Assembly: GCA_028277985.1 (NCBI GenBank)
Contig: JANQFG010000183.1
Coordinates: 1 to 50,237 of the forward strand
Source of the DNA: a bacterium
GTDB taxonomy: Bacteria > Desulfobacterota > DSWW01
DNA length: 50,237 bases
Reading direction: 5' to 3'
The first letter of the stretch is position 1. Each line of letters starts with the position of its first letter. A program made the position numbers and the translations under genes. Under the pieces are notes generated by a model. The model worked only from the letters and a program-made list of their open reading frames with translations. It ran no database searches and had not been told where the DNA came from. Positions 24,426-34,000 of this stretch are shown piece by piece.

Positions 24426-25601
24426 ATGAAGAAGGTGCTATCCCTGGTATTGGTCTGTGCTCTGTGTCTTGCCGGCGCGGGGCAAGCTCTGGCTGTGCAA
24501 CTTTGTACGACTCCGGGTACGATCGTGACGCTGGCAGGTAATTACACCAGCAACATAGAACTTGATTCGGACTGTGACTACGAAATCGATGGCAAGGTCG
24601 TTGTGACAGACGGAGCCATTATGACCATCGAAGCCGGCACGGTGCTCTATGGTACCCCGGGCACCGGCACCGGAGCGGGTTGGTTGCTTATAGACACAGC
24701 CGGGAACGATGTGGGCGGCACCTATGCCGCAGGTGCACGGATCATAGCAAACGGAACTTCCGGCAGCCCCATCGAGTTCACTTCAGAAGCGGACTACCTG
24801 GGCAACCCCGAAGCCCCGGGACAATGGGGTGGTTTGACGATCGTCGGAAACGCAAATATGGATGCGCAAGTTACCTGTTATGAAGTGGATCCGAATTATT
24901 GTCCAGGCTCCCTGGCAACCGGCGGGGGCACTACCAATGGTGCCGACAACTCCGGTACTCTGAACTGGGTCGAGGTCAACAACTCCGGCAAGCTCGTGGA
25001 GACGGACAAGGAGATCAACGGCCTTTCCCTGGTCGGTGTGGGAACCGGCACGACGGTGAGTAACGTAACCGTCAACCGCAGTGATGACGACTGCATCGAA
25101 ATCTGGGGCGGCACGGTCAATCTGTCCAACTGCACAACCAACATCTGCACGGATGACCAGTTTGACACGGATGACGGGTACTCCGGAACGGTCACGAACC
25201 TGACCATCTATCAGGACGGCGGAAATGCGGCTATAGAGAGGTCCGGTAACACGAACGAGAGCTATATCGGCCTGACCATCACCCAGGTCAACTCCGCCAA
25301 AGAAGGCGTCCTCTACTTCAAGGGAGGCGACGGCATCGGCGGCAGTTTCACGAACGTCACAATCTGCGACCAAGATTACGATGCCTCCTACGGAGTCTTC
25401 CACACCAACGCTGGTGACGGTACTTTGGGGACCGTAACGATGAATAATGTTGACGTCTGGAGCAGTAGTCTGGACTTCACGGGCACCGCCTCCGTGGCAG
25501 CGATCCTTCAAGGTATCTTTGACCTCTGTGTTACGGGTACCGGAGGCAGTTGCGCAGCCCAGGCCGGCACCTGCAGTGACAATTCCCTCCCTTGTCCGTA
25601 A
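24426..25601 (+). CDS. Secreted right-handed beta-helix-like protein
   Basis: 391 residues from ATG 24426 (AAGGAG seven bases upstream). Signal peptide MKKVLSLVLVCALCLAGAGQ to about residue 23. The body is Gly/Asn/Thr-rich with about 20-residue repeats: GGLTIVGNANMDAQ, LNWVEVNNSGK, EINGLSLVGVGTGTTVSN, DDCIEIWGGTVNLSNC, DDGYSGTVTNLTIYQDGGN. This matches a family of secreted beta-helix proteins often encoded beside TonB-dependent receptors (established from genome context; function unknown). Eight or more Cys suggest disulphides. Its own Pho-box-like array and the adjacent TonB operon suggest a partner role in capturing a phosphorus source at the cell surface. Confidence 0.72.
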   Translation: MKKVLSLVLVCALCLAGAGQALAVQLCTTPGTIVTLAGNYTSNIELDSDCDYEIDGKVVVTDGAIMTIEAGTVLYGTPGTGTGAGWLLIDTAGNDVGGTYAAGARIIANGTSGSPIEFTSEADYLGNPEAPGQWGGLTIVGNANMDAQVTCYEVDPNYCPGSLATGGGTTNGADNSGTLNWVEVNNSGKLVETDKEINGLSLVGVGTGTTVSNVTVNRSDDDCIEIWGGTVNLSNCTTNICTDDQFDTDDGYSGTVTNLTIYQDGGNAAIERSGNTNESYIGLTITQVNSAKEGVLYFKGGDGIGGSFTNVTICDQDYDASYGVFHTNAGDGTLGTVTMNNVDVWSSSLDFTGTASVAAILQGIFDLCVTGTGGSCAAQAGTCSDNSLPCP

Positions 25602-25622
25602 TCGGCCTTTGCATCGACGATG

Positions 25623-25664
25623 ATTATCAGTTGCCGGCGCTCATATCAGCCGGCAACTGATAAT
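25623..25664 (+). terminator. Perfect 16-bp hairpin after the beta-helix gene
   Basis: ATTATCAGTTGCCGGC at 25623-25638 pairs with its exact complement at 25649-25664 around a 10-base loop. No T-run follows, so it may act as a terminator or as a 3'-end stabiliser. The remainder of 25602-25809 shows nothing else. Confidence 0.6.
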
Positions 25665-25809
25665 GCCTCTTCACATGTTCTTCATGGTCCCCTTTTCGGC
25701 GAACTGCCTCTTGAACCAACCCTGTTCAGCCTCTGAGCCGTGTATTCTGTGGCCCTCGAACCCTTCTTAGAATGGGACCATTGGGCCGAAATATTTGTGA
25801 AATCAGCTT

Positions 25810-25876
25810 TTCACGAACCCTTAACACCGCGGTAATGCCGCCTTAACCATGGATTCATAGGATGCGTTCCTAGGAT
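25810..25876 (+). promoter_or_regulatory. Five-unit Pho box array driving the TonB operon
   Basis: Exact 11-base steps: TTCACG 25810, TTAACA 25821, GTAATG 25832, TTAACC 25843, TTCATA 25854. TAGGAT at 25871-25876 is a plausible -10, six bases after the last unit. This is the longest and one of the clearest arrays in the window. It lies about 68 bases before the proposed start of the first operon gene. Confidence 0.8.
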
Positions 25877-25943
25877 TTAATCAAGGCTTCCTACGATTGA
25901 ACCAATGCAATCCCTCTTCAGAAAGGCAAAAGAGGTACGGATT

Positions 25944-26717
25944 TTGAAAAAGCTCACAAGAACTCTTGTCTCTATCCTGTTTTCCATGATGCTGTTTTCT
26001 CCATCCTTTCTGCACGCAGAAGACGAGAAGATGGTTGAATCCATCATGAAACTCAGGGCTGACGTTGAAACGCTCTATACGAAAATTGACGAGAGCAAAG
26101 AAAACTACAAGACCCAGATGCAGTCGCTCGCCATGCAGATTACCGACAGCGAAGCACAGATCAACCGAATCAATACCTCCATCAAACTGGCAGATGTTGA
26201 ACTTGAGAAGACCCAGCGGGAAATCGCTGACACGGCGAACGCAAGTGTTGAGCTGAGACCGCTTCTGGAATCCGCTTTCTCCATGCTTGAAACCAGCATC
26301 AGGGAGGGGTTTCCTTTCATGGTCCAGGAGCGGTTGGCAGTTTTCGAAAAAATAAGAACGGATCTTGCACAGAACCTCATAACAGAGGAGAGGGCGCTGG
26401 CGCTGCTTTGGGCAAGCTATGATGACAACATCAGGCTGACCAGTGAGATTGGCCTGTTCAAGCAAAAGGTAACGATCGACGGCCGGGACGTACTGGCCCA
26501 CGTGGCCAAGATAGGCTCTGTCATGCTCTTCATCCAGACCCTGGACAACAGGGTCGGCCATGCAACAAAGGACGGTGACCGGTACACGTTCAGAACCGTC
26601 CAGGACCCAAACCAGAAGAAATCGATCCTCGTGTTGTTTGATGCATTGAGAAAGCAAATACGGACCGGGTATTTCTCGATCCCGAATGCGCTTCTCGTTA
26701 CAGGAGGCAGCGGATGA
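25944..26717 (+). CDS. DUF3450 periplasmic coiled-coil protein
   Basis: 257 residues from TTG 25944, which has AGAGG eight bases upstream; the ATG at 25905 lacks a site and would give a poor signal peptide. Signal: LKKLTRTLVSILFSMMLFSP, cleavage near FLHA. Residues about 30-110 are a long coiled coil with Gln/Asp/Glu/Lys; the C-terminal half is a globular DUF3450-like domain (ERLAVFEKIRTDLAQN, LLWASYDDNIRLTSEIG). In vibrios and relatives DUF3450 genes open the TonB2-type cluster. It overlaps the next gene (ATGA), so the seven genes are coupled. The periplasmic role is unknown. Confidence 0.75.
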   Translation: MKKLTRTLVSILFSMMLFSPSFLHAEDEKMVESIMKLRADVETLYTKIDESKENYKTQMQSLAMQITDSEAQINRINTSIKLADVELEKTQREIADTANASVELRPLLESAFSMLETSIREGFPFMVQERLAVFEKIRTDLAQNLITEERALALLWASYDDNIRLTSEIGLFKQKVTIDGRDVLAHVAKIGSVMLFIQTLDNRVGHATKDGDRYTFRTVQDPNQKKSILVLFDALRKQIRTGYFSIPNALLVTGGSG

Positions 26718-28042
26718 GAAGGCTAAGCATTACCCTCGTTTCCTTCACGCTCTTCTTCGGGACGCATTCCGCGGCTGCCGATGCGCTCTCTGATGCGTAC
26801 ATGAAGGAATATACCTTCCTTAAAGCGCAGAAAGAGGAACTCGTCACCAGACTGAAAAAAGAGCAGCTGCAACAAAATCAAGAAATCGCTAATGCCAGGA
26901 ACAGGGTCCTCAGCCTGCAAGACAAGCATGTGGCTTTGTCGAAAGAACTGAAGAGAAAAGAGACTCGCCTGGAAAAGGCCCAAGAAGAGCTGCAGGACAG
27001 AACAAGCAACAAAGACATTCTCGAGAGCCTTATCATCCAGGCAAAGATGAGCCTTGAGAAGTATGGTGTTGTTCTTGACGAAACGGGAGGGTCACAGGTT
27101 GACACCATGGCCAATGCCTTCAGCAAAGCTCGAAATCTTTACAGCACGCTGTCCTCCATTCGGACGGAAGAGGGTCGTTTCTACCTTCCAGATGGGACCA
27201 CGGCAGAAGGCGAGATTGTCGCCGTAGGGAATGTTGCGGCTTACGGGATATCCGCCAAAGCGAACGGCGCTCTGGCACCGGCCGGAAACGGGGAATTCAA
27301 AATCTGGAACCACCCGGGCAGTGAGGATGACGCCCGCGCGCTGTACAGCAACCAGTCGCCTGAGACCCTGGATATCTTTGTATATGAAAACCTGGAAAAA
27401 GACGTTGAGTACCAGAAAGAAAAGACATTCCAGGACTTCCTTCGAGACGGCGGCGTTATCGGCTATGTCATCGTGGGACTCGGTGCTTTCGGCCTGCTGC
27501 TGCTCCTGCTCAGAGTTCTCTTCCTGCTGCGAGCGGGAAGTACCGAGAAGGAGATTACCCAGGTTGTTTACAGCAAAGTTGAAGGCGGCAAGGTGGACGA
27601 AGCGTATAGCGCCATCAAGAAGTTCCGGGGCTCAACCGCACGGGTCATCAGAGCCACCCTCAGAAACATAACGAGCGACCGGGAACATATTGAAGATATC
27701 ATCACGGAAAGCATCCTGAATGAGAACAGAGCGCTTGACCGTTTCGGCAGTTTCACCCTGGTCATAGCCGCGGTTGCACCGCTTCTTGGTCTGCTCGGGA
27801 CGGTAACCGGCATGATCCACACCTTTGATATTATCACCCTGTACGGTACCGGAGATCCGAAAGTCTTGAGTGGCGGCATCTCGGAGGCCCTTGTGACAAC
27901 CATGCTGGGACTCATGGTCGCCATCCCGCTCATACTTCTTGGAAACCTTTCCAACGGCTGGGCAGACAGCATCAAGGATTCGATGGAGCAAAGCGCCCTT
28001 CATGTAGTGAACCTGTTCGAGAAACACGCTGCGGTAAAATGA
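26714..28042 (+). CDS. TtpC-like MotA/TolQ/ExbB protein with coiled-coil N-terminus
   Basis: 442 residues. Signal peptide (MRRLSITLVSFTLFFGTHSA), a coiled coil at about 30-120, a small beta domain (about 135-215), a membrane helix near 250-272 (GVIGYVIVGLGAFGLLLLLL), a cytoplasmic stretch, then the MotA/TolQ/ExbB channel pair (FTLVIAAVAPLLGLLGTVTG, ALVTTMLGLMVAIPLILLGN). This plan equals TtpC of the vibrio TonB2 system, which is needed with ExbB2-ExbD2-TonB2 for transport. Overlaps its neighbours on both sides by ATGA. A proton-driven helper of the TonB complex is inferred. Confidence 0.85.
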   Translation: MRRLSITLVSFTLFFGTHSAAADALSDAYMKEYTFLKAQKEELVTRLKKEQLQQNQEIANARNRVLSLQDKHVALSKELKRKETRLEKAQEELQDRTSNKDILESLIIQAKMSLEKYGVVLDETGGSQVDTMANAFSKARNLYSTLSSIRTEEGRFYLPDGTTAEGEIVAVGNVAAYGISAKANGALAPAGNGEFKIWNHPGSEDDARALYSNQSPETLDIFVYENLEKDVEYQKEKTFQDFLRDGGVIGYVIVGLGAFGLLLLLLRVLFLLRAGSTEKEITQVVYSKVEGGKVDEAYSAIKKFRGSTARVIRATLRNITSDREHIEDIITESILNENRALDRFGSFTLVIAAVAPLLGLLGTVTGMIHTFDIITLYGTGDPKVLSGGISEALVTTMLGLMVAIPLILLGNLSNGWADSIKDSMEQSALHVVNLFEKHAAVK

Positions 28043-28665
28043 TTGGCATCGTCACACGACATGTGGAACAGTTTGCCGCCCTGATGAACGCCGGTGGCGC
28101 GGCCATGTGGATTCTGTTCTTTTTGAACCTCCTGCTCTGGTACAGCCTGGGCCACCGACACTTCTCCCTCCGGCGACAGAGCAGGCACAATGTCCGCCGC
28201 CTTGTCACCAAACACATGCGTGAAGGAGACAAGAGAAAACGCAGGGGTATCCTGGATCACGCGATCGTAGACGCTCTCAGGGCCGCATCCGAAGCCAGAG
28301 GCATCGGCAGGAAGCCGAGAAAACACGTTTACGATGCCTTGTGGCCGTACCAGCGCAGAATCAAGGAATACTCCGTCGTGGTCAAAACCATTGTCATGAT
28401 GGCACCGCTCATAGGCCTCCTTGGAACGGTCATCGGTATGATCGAAACGTTCGACGCACTTCAGTCGAGTGCGATGTTCTCACAGGGAGACAGTATCTCG
28501 GGCGGTATTTCAAAGGCATTGTTTACCACGGAGCTGGGCCTAATGGTAGCCGTCCCAGGGCTTATCATCGGAAGGAGGCTGGAGAGAAAAGAGCGCGGGT
28601 TTGCCATGGAGTTCGAGCAGCTTACCAACATCATTTGTGCTCAGGAACAAACAGATGCGGCTTAG
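28039..28665 (+). CDS. exbB: ExbB-like proton channel subunit
   Basis: 208 residues, three membrane helices: GGAAMWILFFLNLLLWYSLG near 20-38, VVKTIVMMAPLIGLLGTVIG near 110-132 and ALFTTELGLMVAVPGLIIG near 160-180. The LLGTVIGMIETFDAL and TTELGLMVAVP motifs are those of ExbB/TolQ. With ExbD it couples the proton gradient to TonB. Overlaps the TtpC-like gene (ATGA) and exbD by 11 bases. Confidence 0.92.
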   Translation: MIGIVTRHVEQFAALMNAGGAAMWILFFLNLLLWYSLGHRHFSLRRQSRHNVRRLVTKHMREGDKRKRRGILDHAIVDALRAASEARGIGRKPRKHVYDALWPYQRRIKEYSVVVKTIVMMAPLIGLLGTVIGMIETFDALQSSAMFSQGDSISGGISKALFTTELGLMVAVPGLIIGRRLERKERGFAMEFEQLTNIICAQEQTDAA

Positions 28666-29059
28666 AAGAAAAGAGCAGACCGTCAACAGTATTGATGTCT
28701 CTCCTCTGATTGATATGGTCTTCATCCTTCTGATTTTTTTCATGGTCACCACGACCTTTGTCAAGGACATGAAACTCGACCTGGACCGGCCCACTGCGGC
28801 GTCGGCGTCCCTTCTGGATGAAAAGGTGATCCGGGTGTACATCGATAGCAACCGTGAGGTCTTTATTGACAACCAGCCGATAAAGATCTGGGCCATTCAG
28901 AGTAAACTGAGGGATTTGCTCAGAAGTTCAACAAGCAAGGCTGTCCTGGTCGTTTCAGACACGGACATACCGGTTGAATCGCTCATCGATGTGATCGATG
29001 AGTGCAAAATGAGCGGCGCCAAGGATGTCGCCGTGTCTACCACGAAAGAATTGGGGTAA
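28655..29059 (+). CDS. exbD: ExbD biopolymer transport protein
   Basis: 134 residues from ATG 28655, inside the end of exbB; the frame is open upstream but that part is exbB in another frame. Cytoplasmic start, one membrane helix with the essential proton-path Asp (Asp20 in SPLIDMVFILLIFFMV), then a periplasmic domain with DNQPIKIWAIQSKLRDLL and the final ECKMSGAKDVAVST. Standard ExbD length and order. Confidence 0.94.
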   Translation: MRLRRKEQTVNSIDVSPLIDMVFILLIFFMVTTTFVKDMKLDLDRPTAASASLLDEKVIRVYIDSNREVFIDNQPIKIWAIQSKLRDLLRSSTSKAVLVVSDTDIPVESLIDVIDECKMSGAKDVAVSTTKELG

Positions 29060-29063
29060 GCCA

Positions 29064-29687
29064 ATGGCAAACAATACTCTCGGTGCGCTGGTATCCATGA
29101 TGTTGGGCGGTTTGTTGATGGTTCAAGGTGTCGTCACGCTGAACAAGGCTGTGGATGCAAAAGAAGAGGTCGTCAAAAAACAAACACGCATTGTCAAGAT
29201 GAAGAAGACCAAGAAGCAGGTGGTCAAGAAAGAAGAACCCAAGCCAAGGCCGAAACGCAGGACCAAAGCGTCACCCAATGTTCGGCCCCCCGTTTTGAGC
29301 GCTGCTCTTGGTGGATTGGCCATGAATATCCCCGAATTCGCGGTGGCGGATATCGGAGGGGACGCCAGAGAACTGCTTGACGACGTCGCCAAGGATACCA
29401 TCATGACCGAGGAGACCGCTGACAGCAAACCGATGGCGACGTACAGAGCGCCCATCGAGTACCCTGAAGCCGCTTACGAGAACGGCGTCGAAGGGTATGT
29501 CCTCATGCACCTTCTGATCGGAAAAGACGGCAGTATCGAGTTGGCCAAGGTGCTCGAATCAGAGCCGGAAGGCGTATTTGACAATAGCGTGTTAGCCGTT
29601 ATCCAGGACTGGTCATTTACCCCTGCCAGATACAAAGGTGAATCTGTGGCCGTATGGGTAAAGCAGAGGGTTCGTTTCAATCTCTAG
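29064..29687 (+). CDS. tonB: TonB energy transducer
   Basis: 207 residues from ATG 29064, four bases after the exbD stop. One N-terminal helix (LGALVSMMLGGLLMVQGVVT), a short basic, Pro-poor linker (KKTKKQVVKKEEPKPRPKRR), and a C-terminal TonB domain from about 130 with YPEAAYENGVEGYVLMHLLI and IQDWSFTPARYKGESV. It carries ExbBD energy to a receptor's TonB box; the likely client is the receptor encoded two genes on. The short linker is typical of TonB2-type proteins. Confidence 0.92.
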   Translation: MANNTLGALVSMMLGGLLMVQGVVTLNKAVDAKEEVVKKQTRIVKMKKTKKQVVKKEEPKPRPKRRTKASPNVRPPVLSAALGGLAMNIPEFAVADIGGDARELLDDVAKDTIMTEETADSKPMATYRAPIEYPEAAYENGVEGYVLMHLLIGKDGSIELAKVLESEPEGVFDNSVLAVIQDWSFTPARYKGESVAVWVKQRVRFNL

Positions 29688-29772
29688 ATTCCCGCCTTTT
29701 TCCAGCAGCTGCCGTATGTCGTAACCCGTTCTGCAGTCTTAGACCGTGCACTGCGGAAACCGAAGGATACCT

Positions 29773-31044
29773 ATGAACAAATACATAGCCGTGATGCTCT
29801 TGGTCATTTCATCCCCATCCCCCGTACTTGCCCAGGATCCCGCACAAACCGGCGAAGTCGATCGTCTGGCTCTGGCGACCCTCATGATCCATGACGGACG
29901 GTTTGACAAAGCGGAGGAGGAGCTTTCTCAGGTAGACAAGTCAGGCAAAACATACGATGCCGCGAGGTATTACACGATTCGCGGTGTGCTCGATTCCAAA
30001 ACCGATCGTTATGAAAGCGCAATAACCAACTACAAAAAGGCACTCAGCGCGACCAAGACCAAAACGTTTCATCCACCCGAGACAGACAAAGGACAGAAAT
30101 ACCTTTTTTCGGTGGGCCAAAGCCGCAGCGCAGAAGAACCTGAATCCGTTTTCGACCCGGAAAAGGAAAGAAAAGACAAGCTTGAACAACTCCACGCTTA
30201 CCTGGCAAAGGCATACTATGAAATAGGAGATTACATCAACACGGCCAAACATCTTGATCTGGCCGGCGACAGAGGAAGGGAGCACGCGGGCCTTTTTGCA
30301 CTGCGGGCCGAGTGTTATTGGAAGACGGCGAACCCTGACAAAGCCATACATGCCCTGAACACGGGGCTCGAGCTTTTCACGAATGATGCGCTGCTTCTCA
30401 GGCAGAAGTATCACTATTTTGCAGAGCTGGGGCTTTACCAGGCTGCCATAGAGCATGCGAACCAATATATGGCCGTCACCAACGCTGATGCGAACGAGTA
30501 TATCATGCTGGCACAACTTCTCATGGAGGCAGGTCAACTGGACGAGGCAACGCACATCCTTGAAACGGCCAAGGCCAAGTTCCCGGAAGATCCTAAAGTG
30601 GATGTGCTTCTCGCTCACATCTATATGAAGCAGGACATGAAACACACAGCGGCATATCTCCTCAAGGAAGGCGCCTACAAGGATAAGAAGTACCTGAAAG
30701 ACGCTGTGGAAATGCACAGGCGAATCAAGGACTATTCGCATGCCATCTTTTTGACAACTCAAATGACCGACAAGGTGGAGAAGCTGAAACAGAAAGTAGC
30801 CATCTACCTGGACAGGGGCGAGTTTGAAAAGGTCATCGGTCTGAAAGACGACCTTCGAAGGTACAACACCCTTGAAGATGACAACATGCGCTATGCTCTC
30901 GCCTATTCGTACTATATGGCAAAAGACTATCCGAAAGCCGAGTTTCATCTGAAAAGGATCCAGACCGCTGCACTCTTTGACCAAGGCCTTGTGATTCTCA
31001 GGAATATTGAAAGATGCAGAGAAGACATCACGGAGTGCTTCTAG
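29773..31044 (+). CDS. Periplasmic TPR protein of the TonB operon
   Basis: 423 residues from ATG 29773 (AAGGAT four bases upstream). Signal peptide MNKYIAVMLLVISSPSPVLA. Tetratricopeptide repeats fill the rest: ALATLMIHDGRFDKAEEELS, ESAITNYKKAL, NPDKAIHALNTGLELF, LYQAAIEHANQYMAV, GQLDEATHILETAKAKFPED and others. A TPR gene also follows tonB2 in vibrio-type clusters, where its job is poorly defined; scaffolding between TtpC, DUF3450 and TonB is inferred. The receptor ATG follows its stop directly. Confidence 0.85.
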   Translation: MNKYIAVMLLVISSPSPVLAQDPAQTGEVDRLALATLMIHDGRFDKAEEELSQVDKSGKTYDAARYYTIRGVLDSKTDRYESAITNYKKALSATKTKTFHPPETDKGQKYLFSVGQSRSAEEPESVFDPEKERKDKLEQLHAYLAKAYYEIGDYINTAKHLDLAGDRGREHAGLFALRAECYWKTANPDKAIHALNTGLELFTNDALLLRQKYHYFAELGLYQAAIEHANQYMAVTNADANEYIMLAQLLMEAGQLDEATHILETAKAKFPEDPKVDVLLAHIYMKQDMKHTAAYLLKEGAYKDKKYLKDAVEMHRRIKDYSHAIFLTTQMTDKVEKLKQKVAIYLDRGEFEKVIGLKDDLRRYNTLEDDNMRYALAYSYYMAKDYPKAEFHLKRIQTAALFDQGLVILRNIERCREDITECF

Positions 31045-34000
31045 ATGGAACAGCGTGCAAAGACATCAATCTTGATCCTGTTCTTTGCGTTCATCCTGCT
31101 CTTTGCACCGATGCCCCTCTTCGCCGACGCCGCAGGTACTCTAAGCGTGTTTGTGTTTCTGGATGGCAAGCCTCTGGCCAACATGGAAATCGTGGTAGAC
31201 GGCAAATCCTCCTACAAGACCGACTCGGACGGTTCACAGAAAATCAGGTTGAAAACAGGCCGACACCAGGTCGAGATATCAGGCAAGAACGAAGCCGGAC
31301 AGAACCTGGGCTATATCAAGAAGACCGTTGAAATCAAGGAAGGCAAAGACACGCAGATCATGGCCAGGTTTCTATCAGAAGATGATGACCTGATTACGAT
31401 TGATGCCCCCCTTGATGGCGGAGAAACCAGGATGATTGAGTCCTCCGGAAAGGCTTTTCTTCACGGCACCGTTCTTTCCGGCGAGACACAGAAGCCGATC
31501 TCGAATGCGAGGGTCTTCGTCAGGGGGACGTCGGTGGATGCCCGCACGAGCAAGGATGGCTCTTTTCAAATCGAGGTCCCGGCAGGGGTGCCTTTGAGCA
31601 TTTCGATCGTCCACTCTGAATACGCCTCTCAGACGATCGATGACCTTTCTCTGCCAAAGGGTGAACATGTCACCAGAGGATTCGAGCTTTCGCCGGCAAG
31701 CGTGGAAGTTGAGGAGTTCATCGTACTGGCGCCCAAAGTAAAGGGCAGTATTGCCAGGGTAGTTGCCGAGGAGAAGGCGGCAGTCTCCATAGCAAACTTC
31801 TTGAGCTCGGAAGAGTTGAAGAAAAAGGGTGACAGCACGGCTGCCGAAGCGTTGAAGCGCGTTGTCAACCTTACGCTCATAGACGGCAAGGATGTGTATG
31901 TGAGAGGTCTCGGGGAGAGGTACGCAAATATCGAAATGAACTCGCTGCCCCTTCCGTCCCCCGATCCACTCAAGAGAACCGTCCCTCTGGACATCTTTCC
32001 GGCAGGGGCCATCCGTTCCATGAAGATCCAGAAGAGTGCCACCCCCGACATCCCCGCCAGTTTTGGCGGGGGATATATCGATATCCGCACCAAAGAAAGG
32101 ATCAAAGATGACTATATGAAGCTCTCGGTTGAGGCAAAAGGCAATACCAGCACGTTTGACTATGTGTATACGCATGAGGGGAGTGGGACGGACTGGCTAG
32201 GCTTTGACGATGGCTACAGGGAGGTCGATCAGGACATCCGGGCCGGTTCCCAGGTGATCGTCGGCCAACGCATCAAGGGGCTGACAACCAAGGATTTCAC
32301 GGAGGAACAGCTCAGCAAGTTCACGCAGGATTTTGTGAACAGGGATTACAATGTGGTTCAAGAGAAACAGGCCCCTGGGGGTGCGCTGGGACTGGAGGGC
32401 TCCAAATCGTTCCCGATCGGTGACAGGAGCCAATTTTCCCTTTATGGATATTACAAATACGAAATCGACTCAACATCCAGAACCGAGGATTACTTCAATT
32501 ACCAGTTCAATTCGAGCACAGGGGAGCTGGACCAGGAACCACAGCAGTTCGGAAAGATCCATAAATCGTTGACCGAGTATGTCCACAACGCCTTCCTGAA
32601 TGTTGGTTACACATACGAACAAGTCCTGAGGCTGCAATACACGCTTCTGTTCACGCGCAATGCCGAGGATGTTACGAGGATTGTTGACGGCATTCTGGGA
32701 TCGAACGATGAGGATATGACCCGGTACTATCTCGACTGGGAAGAGCGCACTTTGTTCGTTCATCAGCTGTCCGGTGCCTTTGACTATGAGCTGTTCGGGA
32801 ATGACACCCATTTCCGGTTCGGTTGCGAATACGCCCGGGCTGACCTGTTCCAGCCGAATAACTATAACTACACATTCATAAACGAACCAGGGTTCGATGG
32901 CAGACCCTATCTGAACCACAAGCTTACAAACAACCTTGCCAACAGACTCGAGAGCAATGATAGGGTGATCGCATTCTTCGTGAAGAACAAGTTCCATTTC
33001 GATCTGTTGAGCAGTGAGGACTTCCTGGATCTCGGTGTATCCATGAGTTCCAAAGAGCGGGAATCAAGACAGGAGAGGTTCTTTCTGAATAAGGTGGGGG
33101 CGGGCACCATCGTCGATGACCGTGAAATGACCGGGACGATCGAGGATATCTATGATACCTATGTCCGCCCGGACATACCCTACGCAGAGCGAAGCCTCGT
33201 GGCAGATCAACTCTTTCTGCCTGCGGACTACTATGACGCTGAGGTCGACGAACTCGATGTCTACATGCGCCTCTTGTTGAAGCCCTTCAAGAAGGTGGAA
33301 GTCCTTGCTGGTGTCCGGCATGTAGATTTCTCTCAAACGGTTTATCAATATGTCGAGGACAGGGACAATCCGGACGTGTCCCAAAGAAGGAATATCACAA
33401 GGGTACCCGAAGAGTTGACGGTCAATGACTTCTACCCGAGCCTGGCAATGAAGTACATCTTCGACGACAGAAATATTGTCGACTTTGCGGCTTCCAGAAC
33501 ATACATTGTGCCGGACTTGAGAGAGTTCACCAACGGTGCATACTCTCATCCCTATGAAGTTGCAACGATCATCGGAAATCCCGACCTGGTCAACACGGAT
33601 ATCTACAGCATTGACCTCAAATACGGCCACTATTTCTCAGGCATCCAGAACATCAAGTTTGGCCTGTTCTTCAAGTACCTTGTCGATCCCATTGAAGATG
33701 CCCTGCAACAGTCGACCTCACTGCCGGTTTACACATTCATCAACACGGACAAAGCCACCCTTTATGGGTTGGAGATTGACGGGCGAAAGGATCTTTCATT
33801 CATTCACAAATCAATAAAGGACTTCTACATCTCCGGCAATTTCTCGTATACGAAGTCCGAGGTTACTCTTACCGAAGAGCAGGAAAGCACCTTCAGCACG
33901 AACAACAGAGAGCTTCAGGGGCTTTCACCCACTGTTGTGAATATCACCCTCGGATACGACACGAAACGCCGCAGCGTCACCCTTTCTTACAACAAGATGG

